From: JBNLBS01 sp050303415
GTDB taxonomy: Bacteria > Pseudomonadota > Gammaproteobacteria > Methylococcales > Methylomonadaceae
Direction of reading: 5' to 3'
NCBI GenBank assembly: GCA_050303415.1
Contig: JBNLBS010000004.1
Coordinates: forward strand, 154,312-218,311
DNA length: 64,000 nt
This document shows positions 8,222 through 17,780 of this stretch, one piece after another. The notes beneath the pieces were generated by a model. That model searched no databases. It worked only from the letters and a program-made list of their open reading frames with translations, and had not been told where the DNA came from. The translations under genes and the position numbers were made by a program. Each line of letters starts with the position of its first letter. Position 1 is the first letter of the stretch.

Positions 8222-8770
8222 ATGAGCGAAAGAATTGTTATGCGTACTGGTGAAGCTTTAGTTGCAGGCGGTCCTGCCGGCACTGCCGCCGAACCGGAAA
8301 TCGTAATCGGCGAACTGGACGGTCCTGTAGGTACAGCTCTGGCGACTTTAACAGGCGACCAGGCTAAAGGCCACTCTAAGGTTTTCGCCATTTTAAACAC
8401 TGATATTCAAGTACGTCCAGTGACTTTAATGGTCAGCAAAGTCACTGTTAACAACAGCCGTTACACCAATATCCTAATGGGCACAGTCCAAGCGGCGATT
8501 GCCAATGGTGTATTAGACGCGGTTCGAGCAGGCGACATTCCTAAAGAAAAAGCCAACGATCTGGGCATTATCTGCTCTGTCTGGCTAAACCCAAGCGTTG
8601 CCACTGATGACAACCTGGACCACCAAATCCTGTTTGACATTCACCGCAAAGCGACTGCGCAAGCCATCCATAAAGCAATGACCAACACCCCGGATATTGA
8701 CTGGCTACTGGAAAACCAAGACAAAATTACCCATAAATATTTCCAAATGGGACTGGACGGAAAAATTTAA
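8222..8770 (+). CDS. Formaldehyde-activating enzyme homologue (Fae-like) lacking the catalytic histidine
   Basis: Fae condenses formaldehyde with tetrahydromethanopterin. This 182-residue protein keeps the family start GEALVAGG, the block RPVTLMVSKVTVNNSRY and the following QAAIANGVLDAV. In canonical Fae the motif after GEALVG contains the catalytic histidine (HIDL). Here the equivalent stretch reads TAAEPEIVIG with no His, and the first 46 residues contain none. It is therefore more likely a Fae2/Fae3-type paralogue than the main enzyme. The RBS CGGAGAAAG is clear, and a TATAAT box lies at 8183-8188. A perfect hairpin follows the stop. It is near fhc but divergent from the radical SAM gene. 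Confidence 0.85.
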   Translation: MSERIVMRTGEALVAGGPAGTAAEPEIVIGELDGPVGTALATLTGDQAKGHSKVFAILNTDIQVRPVTLMVSKVTVNNSRYTNILMGTVQAAIANGVLDAVRAGDIPKEKANDLGIICSVWLNPSVATDDNLDHQILFDIHRKATAQAIHKAMTNTPDIDWLLENQDKITHKYFQMGLDGKI

Positions 8771-8780
8771 ACAAGTACAA

Positions 8781-8814
8781 AAAGATAACATCCTGTATAC
8801 AGGATGTTATCTTT
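8781..8814. terminator. Bidirectional terminator between the Fae-like and SulP genes
   Basis: AAAGATAACATCCTG and its perfect inverse form a long stem around a short TATA centre. The A-rich start and T-rich end allow use from both converging genes. Confidence 0.85.
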
Positions 8815-8826
8815 AACTGACATTAA

Positions 8827-10530
8827 TTAGCCTGCAACGAACACCCAAGAAAAGGTTTCTTTTTGCTCGACATTTTTAAATGCTTCACCTGATTCCAAAG
8901 CAGCAGTACAACTTGGAAAGTCAGGATACAAGTGTTCTTCTCTAACCAAGCCCGGAATCACCCCCATTCTTTGCAGCATATCTTTGGGCTGAGGTTGAAT
9001 ACCGGTAATCACTACTAACACTTTTTTCTCCCGTAGCTCCAAAATAGCATCCTCAATAGCGTACATACCGGATTGATCGATATAGGGCACCCTAGGCATA
9101 CGAAAAATCACGACATCCACCTCAGGTAAAGCCCGGCTCATATCCTGAAACTTAGAGGTAAATCCGAAGAAAATAGGACCATCGAAATGCTTAATAAACA
9201 CCTTTTTACGAATATCTTCGCTTAAATCGGCTTCATCCTCCCACTTCTCTTCTTCAGCAAAAGCCGCAACCGAACCAACCTCCGAATTAGCTTCGGCAAT
9301 ATCGCTCATTTTCTTCATAAACAGAACCGATGCCAACACCATGCCGACAGCAACAGCCTCCAACAAGTCGACGAATACCGTTAAAAACAACACCACCAGC
9401 ATAATAAACGAGTCAGATTTAGGTACATCTACAATATGTTTAAGACCTTTGTAGTCCACGATACCGATACCCACCGTGGTTAAAATACCGGCCAATACCG
9501 GCAACGGAATCAGTTTTGCATAACTCCCTGCGCCCAACAACACCAGCAATAACGCAAAACCATGCACGACTCCTGAAATCCTCGTTCTACCACCGGAATT
9601 AATATTGACCACGGTTCGAACCGTAGCTCCTGCCCCTGGAATGCCTCCGATAACGGCCGACATCATATTACCCAAGCCCTGACCGATTAACTCTTTATTC
9701 GAACTGTGCCGGGTTTTGGTCATGCTATCGGCCACGATAGAAGTCAATAATGAGTCTATAGTTCCCAACGCCGCCAAGGTAATGGCTGGCAATACTATAG
9801 CCATAGGATGTGACAAATCCACCACAGCCAGCTTATCCAATTGCAAGCTAGGCAAGCCCTCTGGAATATCGCCAATAATAGCTACATCCAAATCCATAAC
9901 CACGGCAACAACGGTAAAGGCAATTAACGCCACTAACTGGCTAGGTACTGCCCTGGTAATTTTTGGAAACAGATAAATCGTAGCAACCGTGGCACAAGCC
10001 AAACCCATTGCTGCATAGTTAATATGTAACAACGCATCAGGCACACCGGATAAAATCGCCATCACATTTTTAGGCGACTTTTCCCCCAGAAACGGGAAAA
10101 TCTGCAGAATGACAATAATGACCCCGATACCGCTCATAAACCCGGACACCACCGGATAAGGCATATAACGCACGTATTGCCCAACTTTTAGTAGGCCAAG
10201 TAATATTTGAAAAACACCCGCCAATACAAAAATTGCAATTATCGTCCCTAATGCTGCTTCCAAGCTCCCCATATCATGTATCAAAGCCGTGATAATCGCT
10301 GCCGACACTACCGTCATCGGACCGGTCGGTCCGCTAATCTGCGTACTGGTGCCGCCAAACCAGGCAGCAACGATACCTATAGCTATCGCACCATATAAAC
10401 CGGCTATCGCCCCCATTCCTGACTGGACTCCGAAAGCCAACGCCAAGGGCAAGGCAACAACGCCCGCAGTTAAACCGCCAAAAAAGTCACCTCTTAGATT
10501 CGAAAGATCCAATGACTTGTCTTGATCCAT
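8827..10530 (-). CDS. SulP/SLC26 family anion transporter with STAS domain
   Basis: The 567-residue integral membrane protein begins with the SulP transport core (GLTAGVVALPLALAFGVQSG, QISGPTGPMTVV) and has about 12 hydrophobic segments up to residue 410. A cytoplasmic STAS domain follows (about residues 440-555, with VDVVIFRMPRVPYIDQSG). Family substrates include sulfate, bicarbonate, dicarboxylates and other anions. It follows fhcC on the same strand but is separated from it by a terminator, so co-transcription is partial at best. Bicarbonate or formate transport would suit the neighbourhood, but this is inference. Confidence 0.88.
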   Translation of the reverse strand: MDQDKSLDLSNLRGDFFGGLTAGVVALPLALAFGVQSGMGAIAGLYGAIAIGIVAAWFGGTSTQISGPTGPMTVVSAAIITALIHDMGSLEAALGTIIAIFVLAGVFQILLGLLKVGQYVRYMPYPVVSGFMSGIGVIIVILQIFPFLGEKSPKNVMAILSGVPDALLHINYAAMGLACATVATIYLFPKITRAVPSQLVALIAFTVVAVVMDLDVAIIGDIPEGLPSLQLDKLAVVDLSHPMAIVLPAITLAALGTIDSLLTSIVADSMTKTRHSSNKELIGQGLGNMMSAVIGGIPGAGATVRTVVNINSGGRTRISGVVHGFALLLVLLGAGSYAKLIPLPVLAGILTTVGIGIVDYKGLKHIVDVPKSDSFIMLVVLFLTVFVDLLEAVAVGMVLASVLFMKKMSDIAEANSEVGSVAAFAEEEKWEDEADLSEDIRKKVFIKHFDGPIFFGFTSKFQDMSRALPEVDVVIFRMPRVPYIDQSGMYAIEDAILELREKKVLVVITGIQPQPKDMLQRMGVIPGLVREEHLYPDFPSCTAALESGEAFKNVEQKETFSWVFVAG

Positions 10531-10556
10531 TCTTTTTCCTCACAAAAACATATAAA

Positions 10557-10586
10557 AAAAGGAGAAGCTCAAAAAGCCTCTCCTTT
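10557..10586 (-). terminator. Terminator after fhcC
   Basis: AAAAGGAGA and TCTCCTTTT form an imperfect stem (one mismatch) around a short A-rich loop, between the fhcC stop and the SulP start. It probably attenuates readthrough from the fhc operon. Confidence 0.65.
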
Positions 10587-10610
10587 TATCAGAAAATAAT
10601 TACATCATTA

Positions 10611-11423
10611 TTACACCCGGACTAAAACTTCACCCCTGCCCATTTCGGACATATCGCCACCGTAGCGTTGCACGCGATTAAATCCGATATCATCCTGAGC
10701 AAATTTTGAGTTCAATTTTTTAAACGAACTAAACAGCATGGGCAAGAATGCTAACGTATGCGTACCGCAATCATTAAAGGTTGCCGATAATGCAGGTTGA
10801 TTCCATAACAACAAGGTTCCACGACGCATGGCGTAACCCAAGTAGCGTCCGGTCCGCCCCATGACTGCGATGGTTCCGGCAATCATTCTTGCCCCGCAAT
10901 AATCGCCGGCATCACCTTCGATCAGAATATTACCGCGACGCATATGATCTCCGGCACGTTCTCCGACATTACCTTTCACCAGAATAGTGCCGCCTTTCAT
11001 GCCTTGCTTGTTACCCGGCAATGCGGCGCCAAGAAAATCCCCGGCATTGCCATTAATAGTCAACAATCCATTTTTCATTTCACAGCCGGCAAAAATACCC
11101 GTATCTCCGGTAACCTCAATTTCACCAGAGATCAAGCCCAAACCGGTATAAGCCCCCGCATTCCCGTCAATACGAATACTGCCATCGGCAGAATCTTTAC
11201 CTATATAGTCAAGATTATCCTGACTATTGCTGATAACAATATGTTGACTGTCAGTGCCCGAAACATCAAACAAAGCATCGACCTGAACCTGACTTTTACC
11301 CATTTGCAGTTTTATGGCAGCAATTTCAGCAGGAGTCTTATCGGCCAGATTCTTGTGAACCAGAGGCGACATATCCACCCGCTGTGCGGTTCTTTGTTTT
11401 AAAGAGAAGGTTAATGCGCTCAT
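10611..11423 (-). CDS. fhcC: Formyltransferase/hydrolase complex subunit C
   Basis: FhcC is the beta-helical subunit of the Fhc complex, which converts formyl-tetrahydromethanopterin to formate through a methanofuran-type carrier. The 270-residue protein shows the repeated G-X2-G-X3-G pattern of FwdC/GltS-C beta-helices: GNAGAYTGLGLISG, GDTGIFAGCEMKNG, GNAGDFLGAALPG, GNVGERAGDHMRRG, GDAGDYCGARMIAG, GRTGRYLGYAMRRG. Its start overlaps the fhcD stop by four bases, so the two are translationally coupled. Confidence 0.95.
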   Translation of the reverse strand: MSALTFSLKQRTAQRVDMSPLVHKNLADKTPAEIAAIKLQMGKSQVQVDALFDVSGTDSQHIVISNSQDNLDYIGKDSADGSIRIDGNAGAYTGLGLISGEIEVTGDTGIFAGCEMKNGLLTINGNAGDFLGAALPGNKQGMKGGTILVKGNVGERAGDHMRRGNILIEGDAGDYCGARMIAGTIAVMGRTGRYLGYAMRRGTLLLWNQPALSATFNDCGTHTLAFLPMLFSSFKKLNSKFAQDDIGFNRVQRYGGDMSEMGRGEVLVRV

Positions 11424-12316
11424 GCCATAATCTCCTGTAAATGAAAGTGGAACGGCCCCAGCTTGCCTCCATAGTTACCGGCGCTAATACGTTTAATACC
11501 ATTTTCAGCACCCAGGTCACACACCGCCTGAATTCCTACACGCATGGCCTGATCGATATCCTCTTTAGTCAAGCCGTCAATCACAATTTCCATTACCGAT
11601 TCAATCTCCGGCGATAAATCGGTCTTGGTCATACCTTTTAGTGTCGGACAGAAAGCATCATTGGTCGAGGCGCCCAAGGCCGGGTATTTTGAACCGACTT
11701 TAGAACCTGAACGAACCACACCACCGGGAAACGGCATGATAACATTAGGGATCTTCTTCATTTCTTCAATCGCCGCCTCACAAGCTGTCAAAGCCTGAGG
11801 CTGAGATTCTGCCAAGACCAGAAAGTTACCGCCGCCGACTGCATCGACCCGGCCGGTAGTGGCTTCGGTCAAGAATTCACCATCCATAACGGGTACGCGC
11901 CAGTAGCGTTTGCCATCAATCTTTTTCGCGATTTGAAAACCATCACCAAAATAGCGCAGATTTTTACCCAGCGGAATCTGTACGCCTTCATCAATACCGG
12001 CGAATAAGGCCGAGGTTGGTGAGGTTAGTACACATTGTCCGGCACGGGTTTCCAACTGTTTGGCCAGACCGTTCCCCCCCATGGCAAAAATCAAAACCGA
12101 TACACCCGGGCGACCATCCGGTGTTTCCGATGGATCTAACACCCGTTCAATACCGGCCTCACAGCCACAGGCAATGACTGAAGTGGCAAAACCGGTCATC
12201 GCTTGTGCCGAAATCATCGCCCATTTTTCATTCTGCGCTGTAATAATGGCTCGCGTCGCTTTCATCGGAAACGCTTCGGCGAAGGTTTCATCAATTGTTA
12301 CGCCATTGATTATCAT
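11420..12316 (-). CDS. fhcD: Formylmethanofuran--tetrahydromethanopterin N-formyltransferase
   Basis: FhcD transfers the formyl group from H4MPT to the methanofuran analogue. The 298-residue length matches archaeal and methylotroph Ftr. Recognisable blocks are IINGVTIDETFAEAFPMKA at the start, GGNFLVLAES in the middle, MPFPGGVVRSGSKVGSKYP, and the C-terminal GNYGGKLGPFHFHL. It overlaps fhcA and fhcC by four bases each (ATGA junctions), placing it in one operon in the order B-A-D-C. Confidence 0.96.
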   Translation of the reverse strand: MIINGVTIDETFAEAFPMKATRAIITAQNEKWAMISAQAMTGFATSVIACGCEAGIERVLDPSETPDGRPGVSVLIFAMGGNGLAKQLETRAGQCVLTSPTSALFAGIDEGVQIPLGKNLRYFGDGFQIAKKIDGKRYWRVPVMDGEFLTEATTGRVDAVGGGNFLVLAESQPQALTACEAAIEEMKKIPNVIMPFPGGVVRSGSKVGSKYPALGASTNDAFCPTLKGMTKTDLSPEIESVMEIVIDGLTKEDIDQAMRVGIQAVCDLGAENGIKRISAGNYGGKLGPFHFHLQEIMA

Positions 12317-13977
12317 GCCGCACCTCCGTTTAACGTATGCGCAGTTAATGTTCCGCGCCCATCCTCGGTAATTTCATCGTCACTGATTTTAAAGTTACCC
12401 ACTTTCATGGTCATAAAGCGATCAAAATATTGCTGCAGATCTTTCTCGACAGAAGCATCCCATTCCGGTCTGACAATATGGGTGGTGCCCCATTTGGTTT
12501 TCACCACGTTGCCATCAACCACCACCAGTTCACCATCTTTAAACACATAATTCGGCGTGGCGAACATTTTTTCCCGATCCGCATCTTCGGTATAGATGGT
12601 AATATCCGCCCAGGCACCTTCACCCAATGTACCGCGATCATCCAGACCAATCAGCTTGGCAGCCCCGGCACGGGTCATAATGGCAATTTCTTCCATCGTG
12701 TATTCGCGGTTAATGGAAGCCAATGTGGTCATTTTTTGCGCTTCAGGATGAATGGTTGACAACATATCATCACGGAAACTCTTATCCATTAACAAACGAA
12801 TCAAATGAGGATAGGTGGTAAACGGTGCACCATTCGGATGGTCGGTGGTTAAGAACACGCGCCACGGATCATCAATCAGCAAAAAGGTTTCCAGGCCAAT
12901 GGCCCATTGCAGCGCATTAACAAAGTTTTGATCCTGGTATTTAAATGGTACGACACCGCAACCGGCATCACATTCAATATCCATGCACACCCATTTGTTC
13001 GGGTTTGCCAGACCATGATTGGCAAACTGGCGCATATTATCGCCCGATGCAGTAATGGTTTGACCAAACAACACCTGACCGACATCGACGGTAATGTTTT
13101 TATGCCTGTTCACCGCCTCGGCAATTTGTGCCGCACCGGATGAGAATTTAAAATCACCTTCGGTACCATAACTATGGAACTGAATATGTGTTAAATGCAT
13201 AGGCAGACCACCGATACCCTGCATGGTATCCAATGTGGTATTCACATTGCCCGGCACACCCAGATTACAGCCATGAACATGTAACGGATGTTTAATACCC
13301 AGTTCTTTCACCGCTGTTGCCAAACACTGCAGAATTTCCCGCGGTGACACACCGTAATGCGAATTCGCCTCATCCAGCTCCAACTTGCGCTGGTTAAATT
13401 TAAATGCGTTGATACCACCGGGATTGACCACTTTAATACCAATACCTTTAGCCGCCTGCAGTGTCCAGGCCACATAATCGTTAATGGCTTTTTGATCTTT
13501 TTTCGCCGCCATCATGCGCAGTAGAAAATCATCACTGCCCAACATGACGTAACCGCCCTTATCCAGAATCGGAATATCGGCCATTTCCATGTGCGCCTGG
13601 CGCGCATTAACCGGCAATACCGCCGGTTCAAAACCAGCGGTATAGCCCATTTCGGCATAGCGATAGCCGGTAGCAAAGGTACTTGGCATGGCATGACCGC
13701 AGCCGGAACGGGTAATATCCGTCCTCGCAATCGGATCATTGCGATGATCTTCCGGAATCAACATACGGGCAATATTACCTTTCCCGCCACCAATATGCGT
13801 ATGCATATCAATTGCGCCGGACATGACCACTTTACCTTTCAGGTCATATTCCTGATCGATTTTTTCGTCGGTAGGCTGCTTAACAAGTCGACCATCCTTG
13901 ATATACAGGTCTTTAATTTGCCCGTTAATACCATTCGCCGGATCGTAAACACTACCGCCAGTTAATTTTATCAACAT
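12313..13977 (-). CDS. fhcA: Formyltransferase/hydrolase complex subunit A (formylmethanofuran hydrolase)
   Basis: FhcA is the amidohydrolase-fold subunit that releases formate from formylmethanofuran using a dinuclear metal centre. The 554-residue protein has the metal motif GAIDMHTHIGGGKGN (His59, His61), HVHGCNLGVPGN, a later THIQFHSYG and TTDHPNGAPFTTYP. These correspond to the FwdA/FmdA family. It lies one base after fhcB and overlaps fhcD. It runs the pathway in the direction of formate release, since methylotroph Fhc lacks dehydrogenase activity. Confidence 0.96.
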   Translation of the reverse strand: MLIKLTGGSVYDPANGINGQIKDLYIKDGRLVKQPTDEKIDQEYDLKGKVVMSGAIDMHTHIGGGKGNIARMLIPEDHRNDPIARTDITRSGCGHAMPSTFATGYRYAEMGYTAGFEPAVLPVNARQAHMEMADIPILDKGGYVMLGSDDFLLRMMAAKKDQKAINDYVAWTLQAAKGIGIKVVNPGGINAFKFNQRKLELDEANSHYGVSPREILQCLATAVKELGIKHPLHVHGCNLGVPGNVNTTLDTMQGIGGLPMHLTHIQFHSYGTEGDFKFSSGAAQIAEAVNRHKNITVDVGQVLFGQTITASGDNMRQFANHGLANPNKWVCMDIECDAGCGVVPFKYQDQNFVNALQWAIGLETFLLIDDPWRVFLTTDHPNGAPFTTYPHLIRLLMDKSFRDDMLSTIHPEAQKMTTLASINREYTMEEIAIMTRAGAAKLIGLDDRGTLGEGAWADITIYTEDADREKMFATPNYVFKDGELVVVDGNVVKTKWGTTHIVRPEWDASVEKDLQQYFDRFMTMKVGNFKISDDEITEDGRGTLTAHTLNGGAA

Positions 13978-13978
13978 A

Positions 13979-15235
13979 CTATAAAGCCTGTTCTATTGCG
14001 TTTAACACATCGGCTGTGCTGGGCAAGCCGGAATCCCTTAGTTTCTTCAATCGGATAGCCACCACATTATCCAAACGGTATGCATGTCCCGCATGATCAA
14101 TACCCGGCGTTCCGACAGGAAAATACACATCAGGCTCCTTTTCAAAGGTCATCCCCGAACGTCCGACCACAATAGTCGGCACATCGACAACCGGCGGTAC
14201 CGATTGCACATTAAATGCCTGCACCCAAACCAATGCATCCGCTTCACCATTGTCCAGCATTTGCTGGGAATCATTCAAAAACGGGTCATATTCAGGATAA
14301 CCACGGGAGAATTTAGTTCTGGCCGGAAAGGCCGATGTCCAACCACACACCTGATTGGCTGTTTGATCGCCTTCTTTCCCGCCCAATGGAAAACCGGAAC
14401 AGCGGTTACCACTACGATTGACATCTTTGACCATTTCGCTAAGCATTTGCACCGTCAGTTCAGCCTGACTGAAATTCAACGCGCCTGCCGCCCAGGTCAC
14501 CACACCGTAACTGGCCGCTTTTAACTGATCAGCAACCGTTTGCAAATCGGAAACGGCAATACCGCCAACACTGTCTGCGGTAATAATGCCGCCTTTAACC
14601 AGCGTTCTTAATACCGCCATCACATCAGGCAAATCTTCATCTGCACACGGCAATACTTTTGCCGGTTTGCCATCCGGCGATGTAGATGTGACACCGGAAG
14701 GCTCTCTACCAATGTAAATAACCTCACGCTGACTGGTATCGTCCATAAACATGGACTCATTCCACAAGTAACGCTCAAAAAAACGAGGGGCGAATGTTTC
14801 CAGATCAACACCAACCACAACAAAAACATCACAGCGATTTTTTAACTCAGCCAGTGTCGTATTCATCCAACCGGAATCCTGCAAGGCCAAAAAATTACGT
14901 CGGGCGGCGGTAAAATTCATATTATCGACAACCGCACCGCTGCGATCAGCCAGTGCCATCAGCCCACGCATGCCGTTTACATCGGTAGCACAGCCGGCAA
15001 TCACCGGTTGATTGGTATCAGACAACAACTGTGCCGCCTTTTTAACGGCCTCATCCAGGCTGACCTCTTTGCCAGCCACCCTGGGACTGGTGTCCGTGAT
15101 TGGTTGTTCAAAAGCCGGTGTATTCACCGCACAGCCATTTGCTGTCACTTTAAGCGATACGCCGTCAACCTGAATACTCAGATCATCCGTTCCTATACCG
15201 CAAAAAGGGCTAGGTACCTCAGTAAATTCAGTCAC
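13979..15235 (-). CDS. fhcB: Formyltransferase/hydrolase complex subunit B
   Basis: FhcB is related to the molybdopterin subunit of formylmethanofuran dehydrogenase but in methylotrophs it is not redox-active. The 418-residue protein starts at GTG (15235), supported by AGAGGG upstream. It contains PFCGIGTDDL near the N-terminus and the FwdB-like blocks ADRSGAVVDNMN, WMNTTLAELKNRCDVFVVVG and NRCSGFPLGGKEGDQTANQV. It is the first gene of fhcBADC. The promoter must lie in the 400-base gap upstream. Confidence 0.93.
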   Translation of the reverse strand: MTEFTEVPSPFCGIGTDDLSIQVDGVSLKVTANGCAVNTPAFEQPITDTSPRVAGKEVSLDEAVKKAAQLLSDTNQPVIAGCATDVNGMRGLMALADRSGAVVDNMNFTAARRNFLALQDSGWMNTTLAELKNRCDVFVVVGVDLETFAPRFFERYLWNESMFMDDTSQREVIYIGREPSGVTSTSPDGKPAKVLPCADEDLPDVMAVLRTLVKGGIITADSVGGIAVSDLQTVADQLKAASYGVVTWAAGALNFSQAELTVQMLSEMVKDVNRSGNRCSGFPLGGKEGDQTANQVCGWTSAFPARTKFSRGYPEYDPFLNDSQQMLDNGEADALVWVQAFNVQSVPPVVDVPTIVVGRSGMTFEKEPDVYFPVGTPGIDHAGHAYRLDNVVAIRLKKLRDSGLPSTADVLNAIEQAL

Positions 15236-15638
15236 TCGCTATCCCTCTATACCTTTAAAATTCTATTAATTGTTATAACCCGGGCCTTCTAATGATCAAC
15301 ATACTTGGAAAGGTTAAAGACCTGACAAATACCCTTTTATGATATTTGCCAAAACTGCAAAATCACCTTAATTTTAAGTATATTTCAAGGCACTGCTAAA
15401 TAAACGCAATATTTTAACCTGTTTAAAAAGACTTGGGAGAATAATATTTTCACAATCTGACTTATAAAACATTTTTTAAAAAACAAACGCTATGGAAAAT
15501 AATGTCTGCCGACTTTTATAGCAGCTTCTAAAACAAGGATATCAATCAGCCACTTACACTGTAAACAAAGCAGCCTGCCTTTTTATCAATACTAAGCCAT
15601 GTTATTATTTGCTTTTCAATTGAATTACGGAGATAAAC
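15236..15638. other. Intergenic region with divergent promoters (fhcB and EF-hand gene)
   Basis: About 400 AT-rich bases with no convincing ORF. It must hold the promoter of the fhcBADC operon on the minus strand and of the EF-hand gene on the plus strand (RBS ACGGAGAT just before 15639). No clear sigma-70 pair or riboswitch was recognised. Confidence 0.5.
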
Positions 15639-15980
15639 ATGAGAAAAAATCTTATTGCCTTCTTACCGGCCTTATTAGTCTTAGTCGCCATGGATGCTAA
15701 TGCTAGATACATCCCTTATGAAGGCAAAGCTGCACAAAAATCCTCGATTTCTGAATACGATCAAAATCATGATTCATACATCACCAGTAATGAAGTCGAA
15801 ATTGAATTAAGAGAAGATGCAGTTGAAAAAGCCATTGAAATGCAGAAACAAGGCAAATCCAAACAAGAGATTGCTAACGTAATCATGGATATGGAAGACA
15901 GCATTGAAGAAGATGCGGCTAAAATCATCGACAAATTCGATGTCGATGGTGACAACCTAGTTGAACCGGACGAAAAATAG
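15639..15980 (+). CDS. Secreted EF-hand calcium-binding protein
   Basis: The 113-residue product has a signal peptide ending near MDANA (residues 18-22). It has two canonical 12-residue EF-hand loops: DQNHDSYITSNE at residues 41-52 and DVDGDNLVEPDE at residues 101-112. A charged helical linker rich in Glu and Lys lies between them. The second loop ends one residue before the C-terminus, so its exit helix is missing. It is probably a periplasmic calcium-binding protein with no enzymatic domain. Methylotrophs often encode such proteins, but no partner is visible here. Confidence 0.8.
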   Translation: MRKNLIAFLPALLVLVAMDANARYIPYEGKAAQKSSISEYDQNHDSYITSNEVEIELREDAVEKAIEMQKQGKSKQEIANVIMDMEDSIEEDAAKIIDKFDVDGDNLVEPDEK

Positions 15981-16000
15981 TTCGAAAAGAAATTCAAATC

Positions 16001-16027
16001 CTGTTCCCATGCCCCACATGGGAACAG
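16001..16027 (+). terminator. Hairpin after the EF-hand gene
   Basis: CTGTTCCCATG and CATGGGAACAG form a perfect 11-base-pair stem around CCCCA, 20 bases after the stop codon. The downstream T content is weak. Confidence 0.65.
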
Positions 16028-16263
16028 TTACCTTCTGTATCTTATCGGATACAAAAAGCCACATATCTTCCATCATGTACTAGACTTTAAAGTCATCGCT
16101 TTTCTACATATATATCATCCATAATGACGATAAGGAATAGATATACAGCCAATCTTGCGTGACTTATTGATACGTTGATATTCACCTATAGACCGGTCTG
16201 AAATCATCTGTTCAAAGTCTTATTCGTTGTTAGACTAATGAAATAATCTAAAAAAAGCAGGTA

Positions 16264-17058
16264 ATGTATAAACGCATGATTTCATGGTTACTGACCTACC
16301 TTTTTATTCTGCTGATGCTTTTTGTATTTCAGCGCAAACTGGTTTATTTTCCGTTAACCGGCACCCTGGGTGAACAGCAGCAAAATGCGGCGATGCTGGG
16401 GATTAAGCCCTGGCCCGAGCACGACACTTACCGGGGTTTTATCAGTACCGCGCCTTTGCCTCAATATAAAGGGACGATACTGGTTTTTCACGGCAATGCC
16501 GGTTCCGCGGCCGGGCGCTTTTATTATATTAACGCGCTGGAAAAGCAGGGTTATAGGGTGATTATTGGCGAATATCCCGGTTATGGTGCGCGTGAAGGCA
16601 AACCTTCCGAGCAAGCTCTTATTGCTGACGGCATACAGACCGCTCAACTAGCCCATCAACAATTTGGTGAGCCATTATACCTATGGGGTGAATCGTTAGG
16701 CAGCGGCGTGGTTTCAGGTATAGTTAAAACCGGCTTAATACCAGTTCAAGGTATTATTTTAATGATGCCGTTTGATACCTTAGCCAATGTCGCCCATAGC
16801 CATTACTGGTTCTTTCTGGCCAAATGGCTGATCCGGGATAAATATAATAATGTGGAAAATCTTAAAGACTTTAAAGGAAAGATCGCTGTTATCCTTGCCG
16901 AAAAGGATGAAATTATTCCCAATAAACTGACACTGCGATTATTTGACACCTTGCAAACACAGAAACAAATCTGGTCTTTGGATAATGCCGGGCATAATGA
17001 CTTTCCAGCTCATCCCAATGCTGCTTGGTGGCAGCAAGTTATGGCTTTTGTTGAATAA
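16264..17058 (+). CDS. Membrane-anchored alpha/beta hydrolase (BEM46/ABHD-like)
   Basis: The 264-residue protein begins with one hydrophobic segment (about residues 7-22) that should act as a signal anchor. The hydrolase core follows. FHGNAGS (75-81) supplies the oxyanion hole, GESLGSG places the nucleophile at Ser144, and an acid (AEKDEIIP) and a His (AGHNDFP) lie near the C-terminus. This matches the serine-hydrolase subgroup annotated as alpha/beta hydrolase or BEM46-like. The substrate is unknown. It converges with the membrane protein gene behind trpS. Confidence 0.83.
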   Translation: MYKRMISWLLTYLFILLMLFVFQRKLVYFPLTGTLGEQQQNAAMLGIKPWPEHDTYRGFISTAPLPQYKGTILVFHGNAGSAAGRFYYINALEKQGYRVIIGEYPGYGAREGKPSEQALIADGIQTAQLAHQQFGEPLYLWGESLGSGVVSGIVKTGLIPVQGIILMMPFDTLANVAHSHYWFFLAKWLIRDKYNNVENLKDFKGKIAVILAEKDEIIPNKLTLRLFDTLQTQKQIWSLDNAGHNDFPAHPNAAWWQQVMAFVE

Positions 17059-17081
17059 AACCACCCCAAAAGGAAATGACA

Positions 17082-17780
17082 TTAATTAATTTTTTCAAAC
17101 ACATCCCGATAAGAAACATACATTAAGCTGGACATCAGCATATAAAACAACGGGGTAAAAATAGGGACTATACTGTTGCCCAATATCGCCAGTGCAAATA
17201 ACAGCGAAATTAATTTATAAAAAGCGTTGGAATGCGTGACACTGGCCTGCCTGCCCTGCTCTTTGGCTTCGCTCCAGCTTTGATTATTAAAAATCATCAG
17301 CGGAAAACTAAACCAGCTGGCGAAGCTGTTTAGCATCAGCATTAAAAAGATGGGCGTCATAATGGCAGCAGAATATAACCAGCCGATTAATTGGCGTAAA
17401 GATTTACCATCCAGGTTTTCCGGCGTTAATTCCCAGTGGAAAAAGAACTGTACAATTTTTATATATTCCCCGCTATACAGGTTGGCGACCAGCCTGAAGA
17501 TAAACCAACAGAAAACCAGCGCGGTAGCGGCAATAATAGCTAACGGCAGTGTTTGTATAATGGCTGACTGCAGACTGTCTATTTTTTTATCGATATAAGC
17601 CGCAACACCCACGCCAACAAACAAGCAACAGATGGCTAAAAACACTCCCAGTGCCAGTGAAACACGCGCAACAGCAAAAACCAGACCGCAAAAAAGGACG
17701 TAGCCCAGCCAAACCATCGGCTGACTGAGCATTAAATTGGCCGCCTGTTTTAACCAGTTACTAAAACTGACCGGCTTCAT
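17082..17780 (-). CDS. Integral membrane protein, BPSS1780-like
   Basis: The 232-residue protein has about five or six hydrophobic segments (for example VLFCGLVFAVARVSLALGVF and LPLAIIAATALVFCWFIF) and a motif FSFPLMIFNNQSWSEAKEQG near residue 160. This matches the BPSS1780 family of uncharacterised proteobacterial membrane proteins. It overlaps the end of trpS by four bases, so it is co-translated with it. The function is unknown. Confidence 0.65.
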   Translation of the reverse strand: MKPVSFSNWLKQAANLMLSQPMVWLGYVLFCGLVFAVARVSLALGVFLAICCLFVGVGVAAYIDKKIDSLQSAIIQTLPLAIIAATALVFCWFIFRLVANLYSGEYIKIVQFFFHWELTPENLDGKSLRQLIGWLYSAAIMTPIFLMLMLNSFASWFSFPLMIFNNQSWSEAKEQGRQASVTHSNAFYKLISLLFALAILGNSIVPIFTPLFYMLMSSLMYVSYRDVFEKIN

